Shown: positions 17,729-26,016, counted from the stretch's first letter. The stretch is DNA of 64,000 nt from Lishizhenia sp965656535 (GCA_965656535.1 CBFHKX010000001.1:372001-436000), one strand, 5' to 3'. The notes: generated by a model not told the origin, from the sequence alone. Numbers and translations are program-made.

Positions 17729-19066
17729 ATGAATAAAAGCGTATTAATAGCTGTTAGAGAATGTAAAGAACGAATAAAAGCGCGTTCTTTTCTTTTAATG
17801 GCAATTTTAGGTCCGTTATTGGTTTTAGGGTTAGTGTTTATTTTATTTGCTGTTGGAGGCTCACAGAAAAAACATATTTCAGTCTTGGTTATGGATCCTT
17901 ACGAGATTTTAGAGGGTAAAATAATGCCTAAAGAAGATCCTTCTGTTTCGTATGACATTATTAACGATTACGTTGATTTTGAACCATTTGCTAATCAAAA
18001 TGAATATCAAAAGTACGATTTAGGAATAGAAATAAACGAACAAGTTGTTAAGAATAAAACGGTGAAGGTATTGTACCGAGAAAAACCGAATTCGAAAACA
18101 GAGATTAAACTTCGGTTGCACATAGAAAGAAGGTTAGAAGAAATAATGGTTAAAGAGTTTACCTCTTTAAGTGTGCAAAAGTTTAGAGCGGTAAAGCAAC
18201 CCATTAATTTTAAATTTTTCGATACCTACGATCCAAAAGAAGAAGAAGATAACCTAGCAGGTTGGGCAGGATTTTTCTTTGGTGCCATTATAATTCTTTT
18301 CATCTTTTTGTTTGGAATGACAATTTTGAGAGGTGTTTCTCAAGAAAAATCTAATAGAATTATAGAAGTACTGCTAGCCAGCTCATCGCCCAAGCAGTTG
18401 TTAATTGGAAAAGTTTTTGGGATAGGAATTACGGCTCTTTTTCAGTTCTTAATTTGGATAGTTGTGATAGGAGTTGGATTATTTTTTCTCCGAGAAACCT
18501 TATTTCCAGATGTTTTTGATCCTAGCAACATGAGTTTTCAGCAAATGTCTAAAGAAGTTGCACGTCTCACACAATCAAGATTAGAACTCAATGCCAGAGA
18601 TTATAATGCTTTTGTAGAGCTCGTATATTCATCCATTCGATTTGAAAATATGTTGCCATTTTTCTTGCTCTTTTTTGTGGGAGGTTATGTGTTTTATGGC
18701 TCTTTCTTTTCAGCTATTGGCTCTTCTATTGGTTCAGAATCTGATGGTCAGCAATTCATTATCCCTATCTTATTTTTGCTTGTTTTAAGTCTCTTTAGCG
18801 GATATTATGCAATTTATTTCCCTAGTAACGGTTTAACTACTGTTTTTTCATACTTGCCTTTTACTTCTCCTGTGGTAATGCTTGTAAAGCTTGGTCAAGG
18901 CTTCTCAGCTAATCAATCTTGGCACATTTATTTATCACTTCTTACTCTCCTTTTAGCTGCACTATTTATGTTTTGGATTGCAGGAAAAATTTATAGTAAT
19001 GGAATCTTGCAATTCGGACACCGCTTGCGTGTAAAACATCTTTTTAAGTGGTTAAAAAAGCCTTAA
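17729..19066 (+). CDS. ABC-2 type permease (NatB type)
   Basis: This 445-aa membrane protein has an N-terminal helix near residue 20-43, a large extracytoplasmic domain (about 45-175), and a cluster of about five C-terminal helices, the topology of NatB-like permeases. The conserved SQEKSNRIIEVLLASSSP segment after the second helix is a family hallmark. It is encoded directly behind its ATPase with a one-base gap, so the two form an exporter. Confidence 0.9.
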   Translation: MNKSVLIAVRECKERIKARSFLLMAILGPLLVLGLVFILFAVGGSQKKHISVLVMDPYEILEGKIMPKEDPSVSYDIINDYVDFEPFANQNEYQKYDLGIEINEQVVKNKTVKVLYREKPNSKTEIKLRLHIERRLEEIMVKEFTSLSVQKFRAVKQPINFKFFDTYDPKEEEDNLAGWAGFFFGAIIILFIFLFGMTILRGVSQEKSNRIIEVLLASSSPKQLLIGKVFGIGITALFQFLIWIVVIGVGLFFLRETLFPDVFDPSNMSFQQMSKEVARLTQSRLELNARDYNAFVELVYSSIRFENMLPFFLLFFVGGYVFYGSFFSAIGSSIGSESDGQQFIIPILFLLVLSLFSGYYAIYFPSNGLTTVFSYLPFTSPVVMLVKLGQGFSANQSWHIYLSLLTLLLAALFMFWIAGKIYSNGILQFGHRLRVKHLFKWLKKP

Positions 19067-19075
19067 TTTTAATAT

Positions 19076-19969
19076 ATGAAAGCTGCAATAATAGATTTAG
19101 GTACGAATACCTTTAGTTTGTTAATTTTTGAAAAGAAAAATAAAGAAATTAAGTCACTTTTCTCGCATAAGATTGCAGTTGCTATAGGATTAGGCGGAAT
19201 TAATGATAACCTGATAACCGATGATGCTTTCGAAAGAGGTATAGATGCCCTTTCTCAGTTTAAATATATGTGTGATCAGCACCAGGTTGAAAAAATTAGA
19301 GGAATTGGTACTTCTGCTTTGCGTGGAGCAACCAATGGTACTGATTTTATTGACGCAGTTTATAACATGACTGAAATACCCATAACTATAGTAGACGGAG
19401 ATACAGAAGCGCAGTTGATTTATGAGGGTGTAAAGAGTGCGCATTATTTTGAAGCAAATTCTATTATTTTAGATATTGGCGGTGGAAGTTCAGAGTTAAT
19501 ATATGCCAATAACGACCACATATTAAAAGCGCAAAGTTTTGAAATGGGCGTATCTAGAATTTTACAATTAAACGAGTTTAGTGATCCTTTTACGCAAGGC
19601 GATATAGCCTTAATAGAAACCTATTTGGAACAACATACTAAGGATTTTTTCGATGATATAAAAACATCTGTTCTAGTAGGTGCCTCGGGTAGCTTTGAAA
19701 CCATTTATGAAATGGTTAATAACACAAGTTTCCCAAAAGGAAGTGCAACTAAGGATATCGACTTTGGTAGATTATTGAATTGTTTAGATGAGCTTATCTA
19801 TTCTAGCTTGGAGGAAAGAAAATTGAATGACAGAATTATTCCAATAAGAAAAATAATGGCACCTATTGCTGCGGTAAAGATTAAATGGTTAATTGAAAAA
19901 CTGGGTATTGAAACGGTTCATATTTCTCCTAACGCACTTAAAGAAGGAGCAATAAAAGTGTTATTTTAG
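19076..19969 (+). CDS. Ppx/GppA phosphatase-family protein
   Basis: This 297-aa protein of the actin-like ATPase superfamily has phosphate-1 IDLGTNTFSLLIF (6-18) and phosphate-2 ILDIGGGSSELIY (about 132-144), as in exopolyphosphatase/pppGpp phosphohydrolase. It is short and lacks the C-terminal HD-like extension of E. coli Ppx, like other single-domain versions. It begins 9 bp after the ABC permease and is probably cotranscribed. Whether it acts on polyphosphate or pppGpp is not decidable from sequence. Confidence 0.9.
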   Translation: MKAAIIDLGTNTFSLLIFEKKNKEIKSLFSHKIAVAIGLGGINDNLITDDAFERGIDALSQFKYMCDQHQVEKIRGIGTSALRGATNGTDFIDAVYNMTEIPITIVDGDTEAQLIYEGVKSAHYFEANSIILDIGGGSSELIYANNDHILKAQSFEMGVSRILQLNEFSDPFTQGDIALIETYLEQHTKDFFDDIKTSVLVGASGSFETIYEMVNNTSFPKGSATKDIDFGRLLNCLDELIYSSLEERKLNDRIIPIRKIMAPIAAVKIKWLIEKLGIETVHISPNALKEGAIKVLF

Positions 19970-19974
19970 GACAT

Positions 19975-20002
19975 AAAAAAAGCTCCAGTTATGGAGCTTT
20001 TT
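19975..20002. terminator. Bidirectional terminator between ppx/gppA and the Lys-rich gene
   Basis: A-run, stem AGCTCCA/TGGAGCT with a 4-nt loop, then a T-run. It is placed between convergent genes. Confidence 0.85.
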
Positions 20003-20009
20003 GAAATAG

Positions 20010-20225
20010 TTATTTTTTAGCCTTTTTCTTTTTGGCTTTCTTTTTTCCGCTTTTTTTCGCAGCATTGGCTTTTGCTTTTAGCTTCTTTGCTTTCTTTTTA
20101 GCAGCTTTCAATTTGCTGGCTTTCTTCTTGTCTTTTTTTAAAGCTTTTTTCTTAGCAGCTTTCTTTTTCTTCTTTAATTCATCTTTTTTAGATGATTTTT
20201 TCTCTTTTGCTTCCTTTTTTGCCAT
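20010..20225 (-). CDS. Tiny Lys/Ala-rich histone-H1-like protein
   Basis: The product is 71 residues with 40 Lys and 15 Ala (about 77% of the chain) and no aromatic, Arg, Cys, Pro, His, Ile or Val residues. This resembles histone-H1/HC-type DNA-compacting tails and the Lys-rich proteins known in some Bacteroidota. It has its own exact TAnnTTTG promoter and a terminator, which argues for a real gene even though the composition is low complexity. The plus-strand ORF over the same bases is its Phe/Ala mirror image. A nucleoid or RNA-binding role is inferred from composition only. Confidence 0.7.
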   Translation of the reverse strand: MAKKEAKEKKSSKKDELKKKKKAAKKKALKKDKKKASKLKAAKKKAKKLKAKANAAKKSGKKKAKKKKAKK

Positions 20226-20265
20226 TTTTCGTCTGTTTTTGCTTAAAAACGCATTTAAGCGCGGA

Positions 20266-20273
20266 CAAATATA
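20266..20273 (-). promoter_or_regulatory. -7 promoter element for the Lys-rich gene
   Basis: Minus-strand TATATTTG matches TAnnTTTG, 40 bp before the ATG at 20225. Confidence 0.5.
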
Positions 20274-20304
20274 GTAAAATAATCCAATGTTACGAAATTG
20301 TTAC

Positions 20305-20327
20305 CAAAACGTTATGTAAACGTTTTG
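20305..20327. promoter_or_regulatory. Palindromic putative operator upstream of the Lys-rich gene
   Basis: A perfect 9-bp inverted repeat CAAAACGTT-ATGTA-AACGTTTTG lies about 45-65 bp upstream of the expected transcription start of the Lys-rich gene. Symmetry, short spacer and position suit a dimeric activator; there is no T-run that would make it a terminator. Confidence 0.4.
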
Positions 20328-20355
20328 TGATAATATGTGTTTCTTTTTTTTAAGA

Positions 20356-20390
20356 TAAAAAAACCCCGTTGACTAATCAACGGGGTTTTA
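20356..20390 (-). terminator. Terminator of the DUF4397 gene
   Basis: The perfect 12-bp stem AAACCCCGTTGA/TCAACGGGGTTT with a 4-nt loop is followed on the minus strand by a seven-T run. Confidence 0.85.
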
Positions 20391-20407
20391 CATTTAGTAA
20401 AGTTTGA

Positions 20408-22054
20408 TTATTTAACTATGAAACTTGTTTGTAATGTTTGTGTACCATTGTTTGCACGTAATATATACATACCGTTTTCTAAATCTCCTACAAAGATTTT
20501 CTCTTCGTTTGTATTAAATGTCTTAAGTAAAGAACCAGATAAAGCGTAAACTTCTACTGTTTCTGCCTTAAAGTCGTCAATTCTTAAGTTTAAGAAGTCG
20601 TTCGTTGGATTTGGATATACACCTAAAGATCCAATATTTTCTTCTTCAATGCTCAATACATTTTGTAGAGGAACTAATGCTCCACCTCCAGGTAGTGCAA
20701 CAAATAAACCAAATGCTTCTCCGTTATTGTTAGCAGCTGGGTTTAAAAATCCTGATGCCAAAACAATAATTCCGTTATCTGCTAACATTAAATCTGCTAA
20801 CGGAGCGTTGTATGAAGCAACTGCTGCTCCATTTGCTTCTACATTAAGTACAAAGTTTGCTTCTGGTAAATCTAAGTAACCTGCTGTTTGGCCATAAGAA
20901 ATATCATCAACAATAATACCTGCAGGTATAGCAATTTCGTTAACATCAACTGTTGGTGCATCTGTAGAACCGTGTACTACTAATACGTCTACATTTCCTG
21001 CAGTTGTAGAAGTTTCCATACCAGCTGCTGCTATCAGGTCAAACGGTTGTTGAACAGAATATGTTCCAGAACCTACTAATCCGCTTGCAATAACAACATA
21101 TATTTTACTACTTTCTAGTAAGAAAGATTCTCTATAAAGAGCTCCTACTGTATCTGTACTTGTTGGTAAAGCGATAGAAACATCAAAAGATGCTCCTGCT
21201 GGTGCGTCAATATATGGTGTTGCTGTTCTAAAAGAAAAATCATCTATTAATGGTGCTGGTCCATCATTTAACCAAACATCAACAGATGCTGCATCTGTTG
21301 CAGCACAATTATGGATTACTTGTAATCTAGCTGGAGTAACTGTTTCTGTTGGAAGTTGAAGAACTGTTCCATCTTCTAAAACTGCCATAACTCCAAAAGC
21401 TTCAGTTCCGGCTGCAGAAGAAGGATCTACGAATCCTGTTGCCATTGCAATCGCAGATTGGTCAGCTAGTCCAGTTAATGGAGCTGTGTATTGTCCAACC
21501 ACTGCATTATTCATTAACCTTACTTGTACAGCGTACTGTTGTGCTGCTAAATCTAAATATCCAGCGTCATCACCAAAGTTCAAAGATGGTGCTAAAACTG
21601 CTCCTAAGTTTGCTTCGTAGATATTTACTTCAGGAGCATCATAAGAACCATGTATTACTTTTAATCCTGTGTTACCAGCAGTTGGGTTTCCTTCTTGTCC
21701 ACTGTATGCTCTTAAATCAAACGCCGTTGCACCTGTTTGTCCTAAACCTCCACTTGCTACTACAGCATAAGCTTCACCGTCTACTAGATTAAAGTCTTTA
21801 GTAAAAATAGGGTTACTGTTATCTGTACTGTTTGGCGCACAAACATCGAAAGTTAATGTAACTCCTGCTGGTGCATCTATATAAGGAGATGCTTCTTGAA
21901 AACCTAAATCATCTAATAGAAGGGTTCCGTTTAAATAGAGGTCTACAGTTGCTGCAGCATTGTCTGCACAATTGTGTATAGCCTGCACTCGTGCCTGACT
22001 AAAAGCGAAGCTACTTGCAAGTGCTAAGCCTAATGTTAAAGTAATTTTTTTCAT
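20408..22054 (-). CDS. Secreted DUF4397-repeat protein with T9SS type A sorting domain
   Basis: This 548-aa protein has a signal peptide ending AFSQA, then two homologous DUF4397 units (about 20-235 and 240-460), each starting with a VQAIHNCA/LQVIHNCA motif and containing PYIDAPAG, LDLPEA/LDLAAQ and a repeated VIHGSYDAPEV/VVHGSTDAPTV strand. The last ~80 residues are a type A T9SS signal (GVYPNPTNDFLNLRI ... GMYILRA, ending SFIVK). It is exported to the surface or medium. The ligand is unknown. It is transcribed away from the ECF sigma gene and may be its target. Confidence 0.85.
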   Translation of the reverse strand: MKKITLTLGLALASSFAFSQARVQAIHNCADNAAATVDLYLNGTLLLDDLGFQEASPYIDAPAGVTLTFDVCAPNSTDNSNPIFTKDFNLVDGEAYAVVASGGLGQTGATAFDLRAYSGQEGNPTAGNTGLKVIHGSYDAPEVNIYEANLGAVLAPSLNFGDDAGYLDLAAQQYAVQVRLMNNAVVGQYTAPLTGLADQSAIAMATGFVDPSSAAGTEAFGVMAVLEDGTVLQLPTETVTPARLQVIHNCAATDAASVDVWLNDGPAPLIDDFSFRTATPYIDAPAGASFDVSIALPTSTDTVGALYRESFLLESSKIYVVIASGLVGSGTYSVQQPFDLIAAAGMETSTTAGNVDVLVVHGSTDAPTVDVNEIAIPAGIIVDDISYGQTAGYLDLPEANFVLNVEANGAAVASYNAPLADLMLADNGIIVLASGFLNPAANNNGEAFGLFVALPGGGALVPLQNVLSIEEENIGSLGVYPNPTNDFLNLRIDDFKAETVEVYALSGSLLKTFNTNEEKIFVGDLENGMYILRANNGTQTLQTSFIVK

Positions 22055-22085
22055 AATTTTTTAGTTTGTTTAATGTTCTGTTATA

Positions 22086-22175
22086 TAGTCTAGACAAACC
22101 CACTTAAAAAAATGTTGCCTATGTGCTTAAACTTTTTTTATTATTTAATGTTAGACTATTCACAGGCAACATTTT
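22086..22175. promoter_or_regulatory. Interleaved inverted repeats between the DUF4397 gene and the sigma operon
   Basis: A perfect 12-bp inverted repeat AAAATGTTGCCT (22109-22120) / AGGCAACATTTT (22164-22175), with 43 bp between arms, fills the divergent intergenic region. A second pair, TAGTCTA (22086-22092) / TAGACTA (22152-22158), interleaves with it in the order A-B-A'-B'. The first TAGTCTA overlaps the palindrome GTCTAGAC (22088-22095). Possible meanings are back-to-back ECF promoter elements, a regulator site or an RNA pseudoknot. Confidence 0.5.
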
Positions 22176-22197
22176 AGGAACTCATTTTGTCTACCTA

Positions 22198-22770
22198 ATG
22201 GAAAGTTGTTGTGCAATGTATACAATGCAAGAAAAAGAGCTTATAGAAGGCTGTGTAGAAGGGAACCAGAAAGCATATCGCGTGCTGTATGATACGTATG
22301 GCCCAACTTTAATGGCTATAGCAAACCGGTATACACCAGACAATGACACAGCGCAAGATGTGATTCAAGAAGCGTTTATTAAAATTTTTAAAAACATTAG
22401 TACTTTTGAAAATAAAGGTTCTTTTGAAGGTTGGTTAAAAAAAATAGTTGTATTCACTGCAATTAATAGCTTTAATAAACGAAAGAGTAAAAAAGAGAAT
22501 TACGAGTTTGAAGATTGGAGAGAGATTCAATATGCAGACGAGGATGTAATTGATGCTTTGTCTGTTGAAGAGTTAACAGCAATGATTAATACTTTGCCAG
22601 AAGGATATAAAATTGTATTTAATCTGTATGTAGTAGAAGGATTTAGTCATGACGAGATAGCCGAACTTATTGGAACTAGTTCATCCAATTCGCGTTCACA
22701 ATTGGCAAAAGCGAAAAAGAAATTAAAAAGAATACTTGAAGAAAACGGTGTAGTGTACCATGCAGGATAA
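22198..22770 (+). CDS. ECF-type RNA polymerase sigma factor
   Basis: From the ATG at 22198 the protein has 190 residues. Region 2 includes DNDTAQDVIQEAFIKIFKNI and GSFEGWLKKI; region 4 has LPEGYKIVFNLYVVEGFSHDEIAELIG followed by a basic helix, as in ECF sigma-70 factors. An upstream ATG at 22123 would add a hydrophobic stretch that overlaps the inverted-repeat arms and has no homology, so I reject it; ATG at 22225 is also possible. The gene overlaps the next one by 11 bp, the usual sigma/anti-sigma layout. Confidence 0.85.
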   Translation: MESCCAMYTMQEKELIEGCVEGNQKAYRVLYDTYGPTLMAIANRYTPDNDTAQDVIQEAFIKIFKNISTFENKGSFEGWLKKIVVFTAINSFNKRKSKKENYEFEDWREIQYADEDVIDALSVEELTAMINTLPEGYKIVFNLYVVEGFSHDEIAELIGTSSSNSRSQLAKAKKKLKRILEENGVVYHAG

Positions 22771-23962
22771 GTCGAACATAGATATAAAAATTAGAGAGAA
22801 GTTGAATAAATCAACCGCTCCTATGCCAGATGGATTGTTTGCTTCTATCATGGATGGTATGCCTGAAAATCAAACAAAAAAGAAAGCATGGTTTGGCTTA
22901 CCTTACTTATTTTTAGGACTGGGAATTGTTTTGTTACTTACGCTTTTAAAAACATGTACAGGAACAGAAACCAGTAAATTAAGTATCATAGAAGAGCAGA
23001 TGGTTTTGAATCAAAATTTGGCAGTAAACCAATCAACTCAAGCTCTACAATTCAATCAGAACATAAAAAAAATCTACAATCTCAATCCAGTAGAAGAAAA
23101 AGAAGAACAAACGAGATACTCTTTGGAGTTAAATGAAGCTAATTTAAAAATGCTTAATTCTCAATTTGCCCCAACATTAAGTTCGTATGACCTTGGTTTT
23201 TACAGTACTGGTTTAGACGTTAATCAAGACTTTAAAGTTAAACCCAGTTTAGAAGATGTTAAAAACGGCGAAATCCTTGAAGTGCTACCTTTAAAAACAA
23301 TATCTATTGAGACTCCAGTTTTTAACCCAACAAAAGAAAAGCGTACAGAAAAATCTAAGTTTGCTTTGCGCTTATTTGGTGGGCCATCTGTAAATTATAG
23401 AACATTGAGTGTTAAAACTTACACAGACTTGGAGCAGCACCGAAATGCGCACGAGAAAGCGTATACTTCGTTTTCTTTTGGTGGACACTTAAGTTATGCT
23501 CTATCAAACAAATTGGAGTTGTTTTCTGGTTTAGAGTATGTAGAAGTAGGAGAAAAATATGCGTTTAAGCATAACGAGATTGAACATAATACAGAAAATA
23601 CATACAGTTATTTAAGTATTCCTGTTGGAGTTGGATATAAAATAAGTAAACAAAATAAGTATTACTCTATGGTTAGAGCACAGCTTAATACCAATATTAA
23701 TAATGCGTCTCAGGCTTCATGGATAGATCCAAACACTTTAACTGCCGTAGCACACTCAGATAAAGGAGAACACAATCCTTACAGAAAAGTTACTTTCTCT
23801 GGTAGAATAGCCATGGAAATTGGTGTTGCTTTTGAAAAAATTGACTTATTTGTTAGTCCTACAGCAAACTACACGTTCTCTAATATTTACAAAACACAAG
23901 AAGCAATTAATCAACACCCTTTTTCTGCAGGAGCTAATTTCGGACTCAGACTTAAGTTTTAA
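22760..23962 (+). CDS. Membrane-anchored anti-sigma-like protein with beta-barrel-like C-terminal domain
   Basis: The 400-aa protein starts with about 45 polar residues (possible sigma-binding segment), has one transmembrane helix (about 47-63, PYLFLGLGIVLLLTLL), a coiled/linker region, and from about 190 to 400 a series of alternating strands (FALRLFGGPSVNYR, SFSFGGHLSYALS, FSGLEYVEVGEKY, closing FGLRLKF) like the PorT/OMP_b-brl family. It overlaps the sigma gene by 11 bp, so an anti-sigma or signal-sensing partner is likely. A strand-rich OM-like domain behind an inner-membrane helix is topologically odd. Confidence 0.65.
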   Translation: MQDKSNIDIKIREKLNKSTAPMPDGLFASIMDGMPENQTKKKAWFGLPYLFLGLGIVLLLTLLKTCTGTETSKLSIIEEQMVLNQNLAVNQSTQALQFNQNIKKIYNLNPVEEKEEQTRYSLELNEANLKMLNSQFAPTLSSYDLGFYSTGLDVNQDFKVKPSLEDVKNGEILEVLPLKTISIETPVFNPTKEKRTEKSKFALRLFGGPSVNYRTLSVKTYTDLEQHRNAHEKAYTSFSFGGHLSYALSNKLELFSGLEYVEVGEKYAFKHNEIEHNTENTYSYLSIPVGVGYKISKQNKYYSMVRAQLNTNINNASQASWIDPNTLTAVAHSDKGEHNPYRKVTFSGRIAMEIGVAFEKIDLFVSPTANYTFSNIYKTQEAINQHPFSAGANFGLRLKF

Positions 23963-24970
23963 TTACTCTGCAGCGCGTAGGCAAGACATTACTTTCTCTA
24001 CCATTTGCTTAGAACCTGCATAATAATCTATTCTTTGGTGTAAACGTTTAGGTTCAATCTCCATAATTCTATTTTTACCGTCTGTAGCTAGTCCGCCGGC
24101 CTGTTCAATTATAAAGGCTAGTGGGTTACATTCGTAAAGTAGTCTCAATTTTCCTTCAGGAGAATTTGTGGTAGAAGGATATACATATACACCACCTTTA
24201 ATCAGGTTTCTGTGTACATCTGCAACCAAAGAACCGATATACCTTCCAGAATAAGGTCTTCCAGTAGAAGCATCATCCTGTCTTACATATTCGCAGTAAT
24301 CTTTTAAACCGGGGTGACAACGATTAAGGTTTCCTTCGTTAATTGCGTATAATCTTCCTGTTTCTGGGTGTTTCATATCTCTGTGCGATAAGCAAAACTC
24401 ACCAATTGAAGGATCCAAAGTAAACCCATTCACACCTTTTCCGGTGGTATACACCAACATAGTAGAAGAACCATAAATTACATATCCAGCAGCAACTTGT
24501 TCTGTTCCTTTTTGAAGCATGTCGTCTAAGGTTGCTTTTGTTCCAACTTCAGATTTTCTTCTAAAAATAGAAAAAATTGTACCTATAGAAACATTTACAT
24601 CAATGTTTGAAGAACCATCTAACGGATCAAACAAAACAACATATTTACCATTTTTACAATGCTCTTCTTCAAAGGCCATGTAGTCATCATTTTCTTCTGA
24701 TGCGATACCACAAACTTCGCCTCCGTTTCTAAATGCCTTAATAAATTCGTTATCGGCAATTACATCCAACTTCTGTTGGTCTTCGCCTTGTATATTGGTA
24801 GCACCTTGTGCGCCCAAAATATCTACTAATCCAGCTCTGTTTACGTCGCGGTTTACAATTTTACTTGCAACTGCAATATCCCGAAGCAAACTAGATAACT
24901 CACCCGTTGCGTAAGGAAAATCAGCCTGACGATCAAAAATAAACTCGCTTAATGTAGTAACTTTAGACAT
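23963..24970 (-). CDS. fbp: Fructose-1,6-bisphosphatase class I
   Basis: This gluconeogenic enzyme hydrolyses fructose-1,6-bisphosphate to fructose-6-phosphate. The 335-aa protein has the class I metal site FDPLDGSSNIDVN (about 113-125), the ASEE segment and the C-terminal LLYECNPLAFIIEQAGG motif. Length is normal. Its stop codon directly abuts the stop of the convergent anti-sigma-like gene (23962/23963), leaving no room for a terminator between them. Confidence 0.95.
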   Translation of the reverse strand: MSKVTTLSEFIFDRQADFPYATGELSSLLRDIAVASKIVNRDVNRAGLVDILGAQGATNIQGEDQQKLDVIADNEFIKAFRNGGEVCGIASEENDDYMAFEEEHCKNGKYVVLFDPLDGSSNIDVNVSIGTIFSIFRRKSEVGTKATLDDMLQKGTEQVAAGYVIYGSSTMLVYTTGKGVNGFTLDPSIGEFCLSHRDMKHPETGRLYAINEGNLNRCHPGLKDYCEYVRQDDASTGRPYSGRYIGSLVADVHRNLIKGGVYVYPSTTNSPEGKLRLLYECNPLAFIIEQAGGLATDGKNRIMEIEPKRLHQRIDYYAGSKQMVEKVMSCLRAAE

Positions 24971-25180
24971 ATCTTAAATTTTTGGCAAATATCGTAAATT
25001 ATCGTTTAAGAAAAGAGATTAATTTCATCAAGTGATAGAAGAGCAATGGGCCTACAAGCTACACTTCAATTATACTACCAGTTTTACAAGAGTAAAAATC
25101 AATTTAGTAGAGTATCATACAAAATTTTGAAATCCTTCTTTTGGGCAATTTAACAGGCTATGCATTTTAGCTTAATCATA

Positions 25181-25251
25181 GAAAAAAGGAGTACTGCTTT
25201 TTTATTCGCTTCTAAGGTCGCAAAGCAAAAAAACGCACTCCTAATTTTTTC
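25181..25251. terminator. Terminator-like long hairpin in the gene-poor region
   Basis: Imperfect inverted repeat: GAAAAAA-GGAGT-..GC-TTTTTT on the left pairs with AAAAAA-CGC-ACTCC-..-TTTTTTC on the right. T-rich tails exist on both strands, so it could terminate in either direction, but no gene ends here. Confidence 0.35.
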
Positions 25252-25805
25252 TATTTCTTAAGGCTATCATTTCTATCCTTATTGCAGATTAAATAACAAC
25301 AGAATAACGCTGTACCACAGCAATAACTTTTTTAACACCAGTTGTTATCAATTTAACGGAATTTGGTCACAAAATGTACACAGTAGCGAAATAACAGATA
25401 ATACTCACCAAGTGCTTAAAAACCTAGCAGCTGGAGTTTGCCATTAATCTATTGTTACCTCTGAGAAGAAAAAGTTGGGTGGGAAGATTGTTGTGATGAA
25501 TTGAAATTATCTGTCACTTTTTTGCATTACCCAAAAAAGCCTGTCTGCTTTTAGCAGGTAACCAAAAAACGCTAGGCTTAATTTTGCTCCGCCATTTTTT
25601 CTTGTGTTTATCGATTCAGTCGGTGATTTCCTATCGTTCCTGGCACTAACGTTTAGCCTTCAAAAACCTTCGTTTTTTCTCCTCGTTTATTACGAAAAAC
25701 ACGTCGGAAAAATAACTGCTCAAAATAAGGCCGATAAAGTTCAATGAAACTGATTTGGTATTATATTTTGGCGAGTTCATGCTCACAAAAACACCTCGTA
25801 ATTGA

Positions 25806-25855
25806 GGCTCTTTTTTTGTTCTTTTTTTGGAGTAGCAAAAAAAGGACAAAGAGCC
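25806..25855. repeat. Long imperfect inverted repeat
   Basis: GGCTCTTT (25806-25813) pairs with AAAGAGCC (25848-25855), and inside it a T-rich and an A-rich arm pair further. Its role is unknown. Confidence 0.4.
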
Positions 25856-26008
25856 CAGACAACGGAGCATACATAAATTCTATTTATTTGATTATTGTCA
25901 AGACTTTACTCCACCTTTCGCCTAAAAAAGAAATGAAGAGGAATAGTTAAGCACCTTACATTTGCATAATATCTTAAACGGATATGTTTCTCTTAGTCAA
26001 TAAAGTAT

Positions 26009-26016
26009 TATCTTTG
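26009..26016 (+). promoter_or_regulatory. -7 element almost touching the start codon at 26021
   Basis: TATCTTTG matches TAnnTTTG and ends only 4 bp before the ATG, so the transcript would be leaderless or nearly so. Confidence 0.5.

Larger units (their letters stand above)
24971..26008. other. Gene-poor 1-kb region with hairpins, no supported gene
   Basis: No convincing gene is seen. Two short overlapping opposite-strand ORFs (25646-25870 minus, 74 codons; 25744-25950 plus, 68 codons) have no signal peptide, no promoter and a Ser/Phe/Lys-biased composition. The stretch contains a terminator-like hairpin at 25181-25251, a small CCTGTCTGC/GCAGG hairpin near 25540-25560, and a long imperfect hairpin at 25806-25855. 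It may be a decayed or repeated intergenic element. Confidence 0.5.

Noticed and set aside
20032..20274. Plus-strand Phe/Ala-rich 80-codon frame
   Set aside because: It is the antisense reading of the Lys-rich gene; the minus strand has the promoter and a hydrophilic, family-like product.
22123..22197. Upstream start for the sigma factor
   Set aside because: It adds a hydrophobic stretch not found in ECF factors and overlaps the inverted-repeat arms.
23960..23965. Frameshift or fusion at the zero-gap convergent stops
   Set aside because: Both genes are complete; the stop codons simply abut tail to tail.
25646..25950. Two short overlapping opposite-strand ORFs
   Set aside because: They conflict with each other, have no promoter or recognisable domain, and lie in hairpin-rich DNA.
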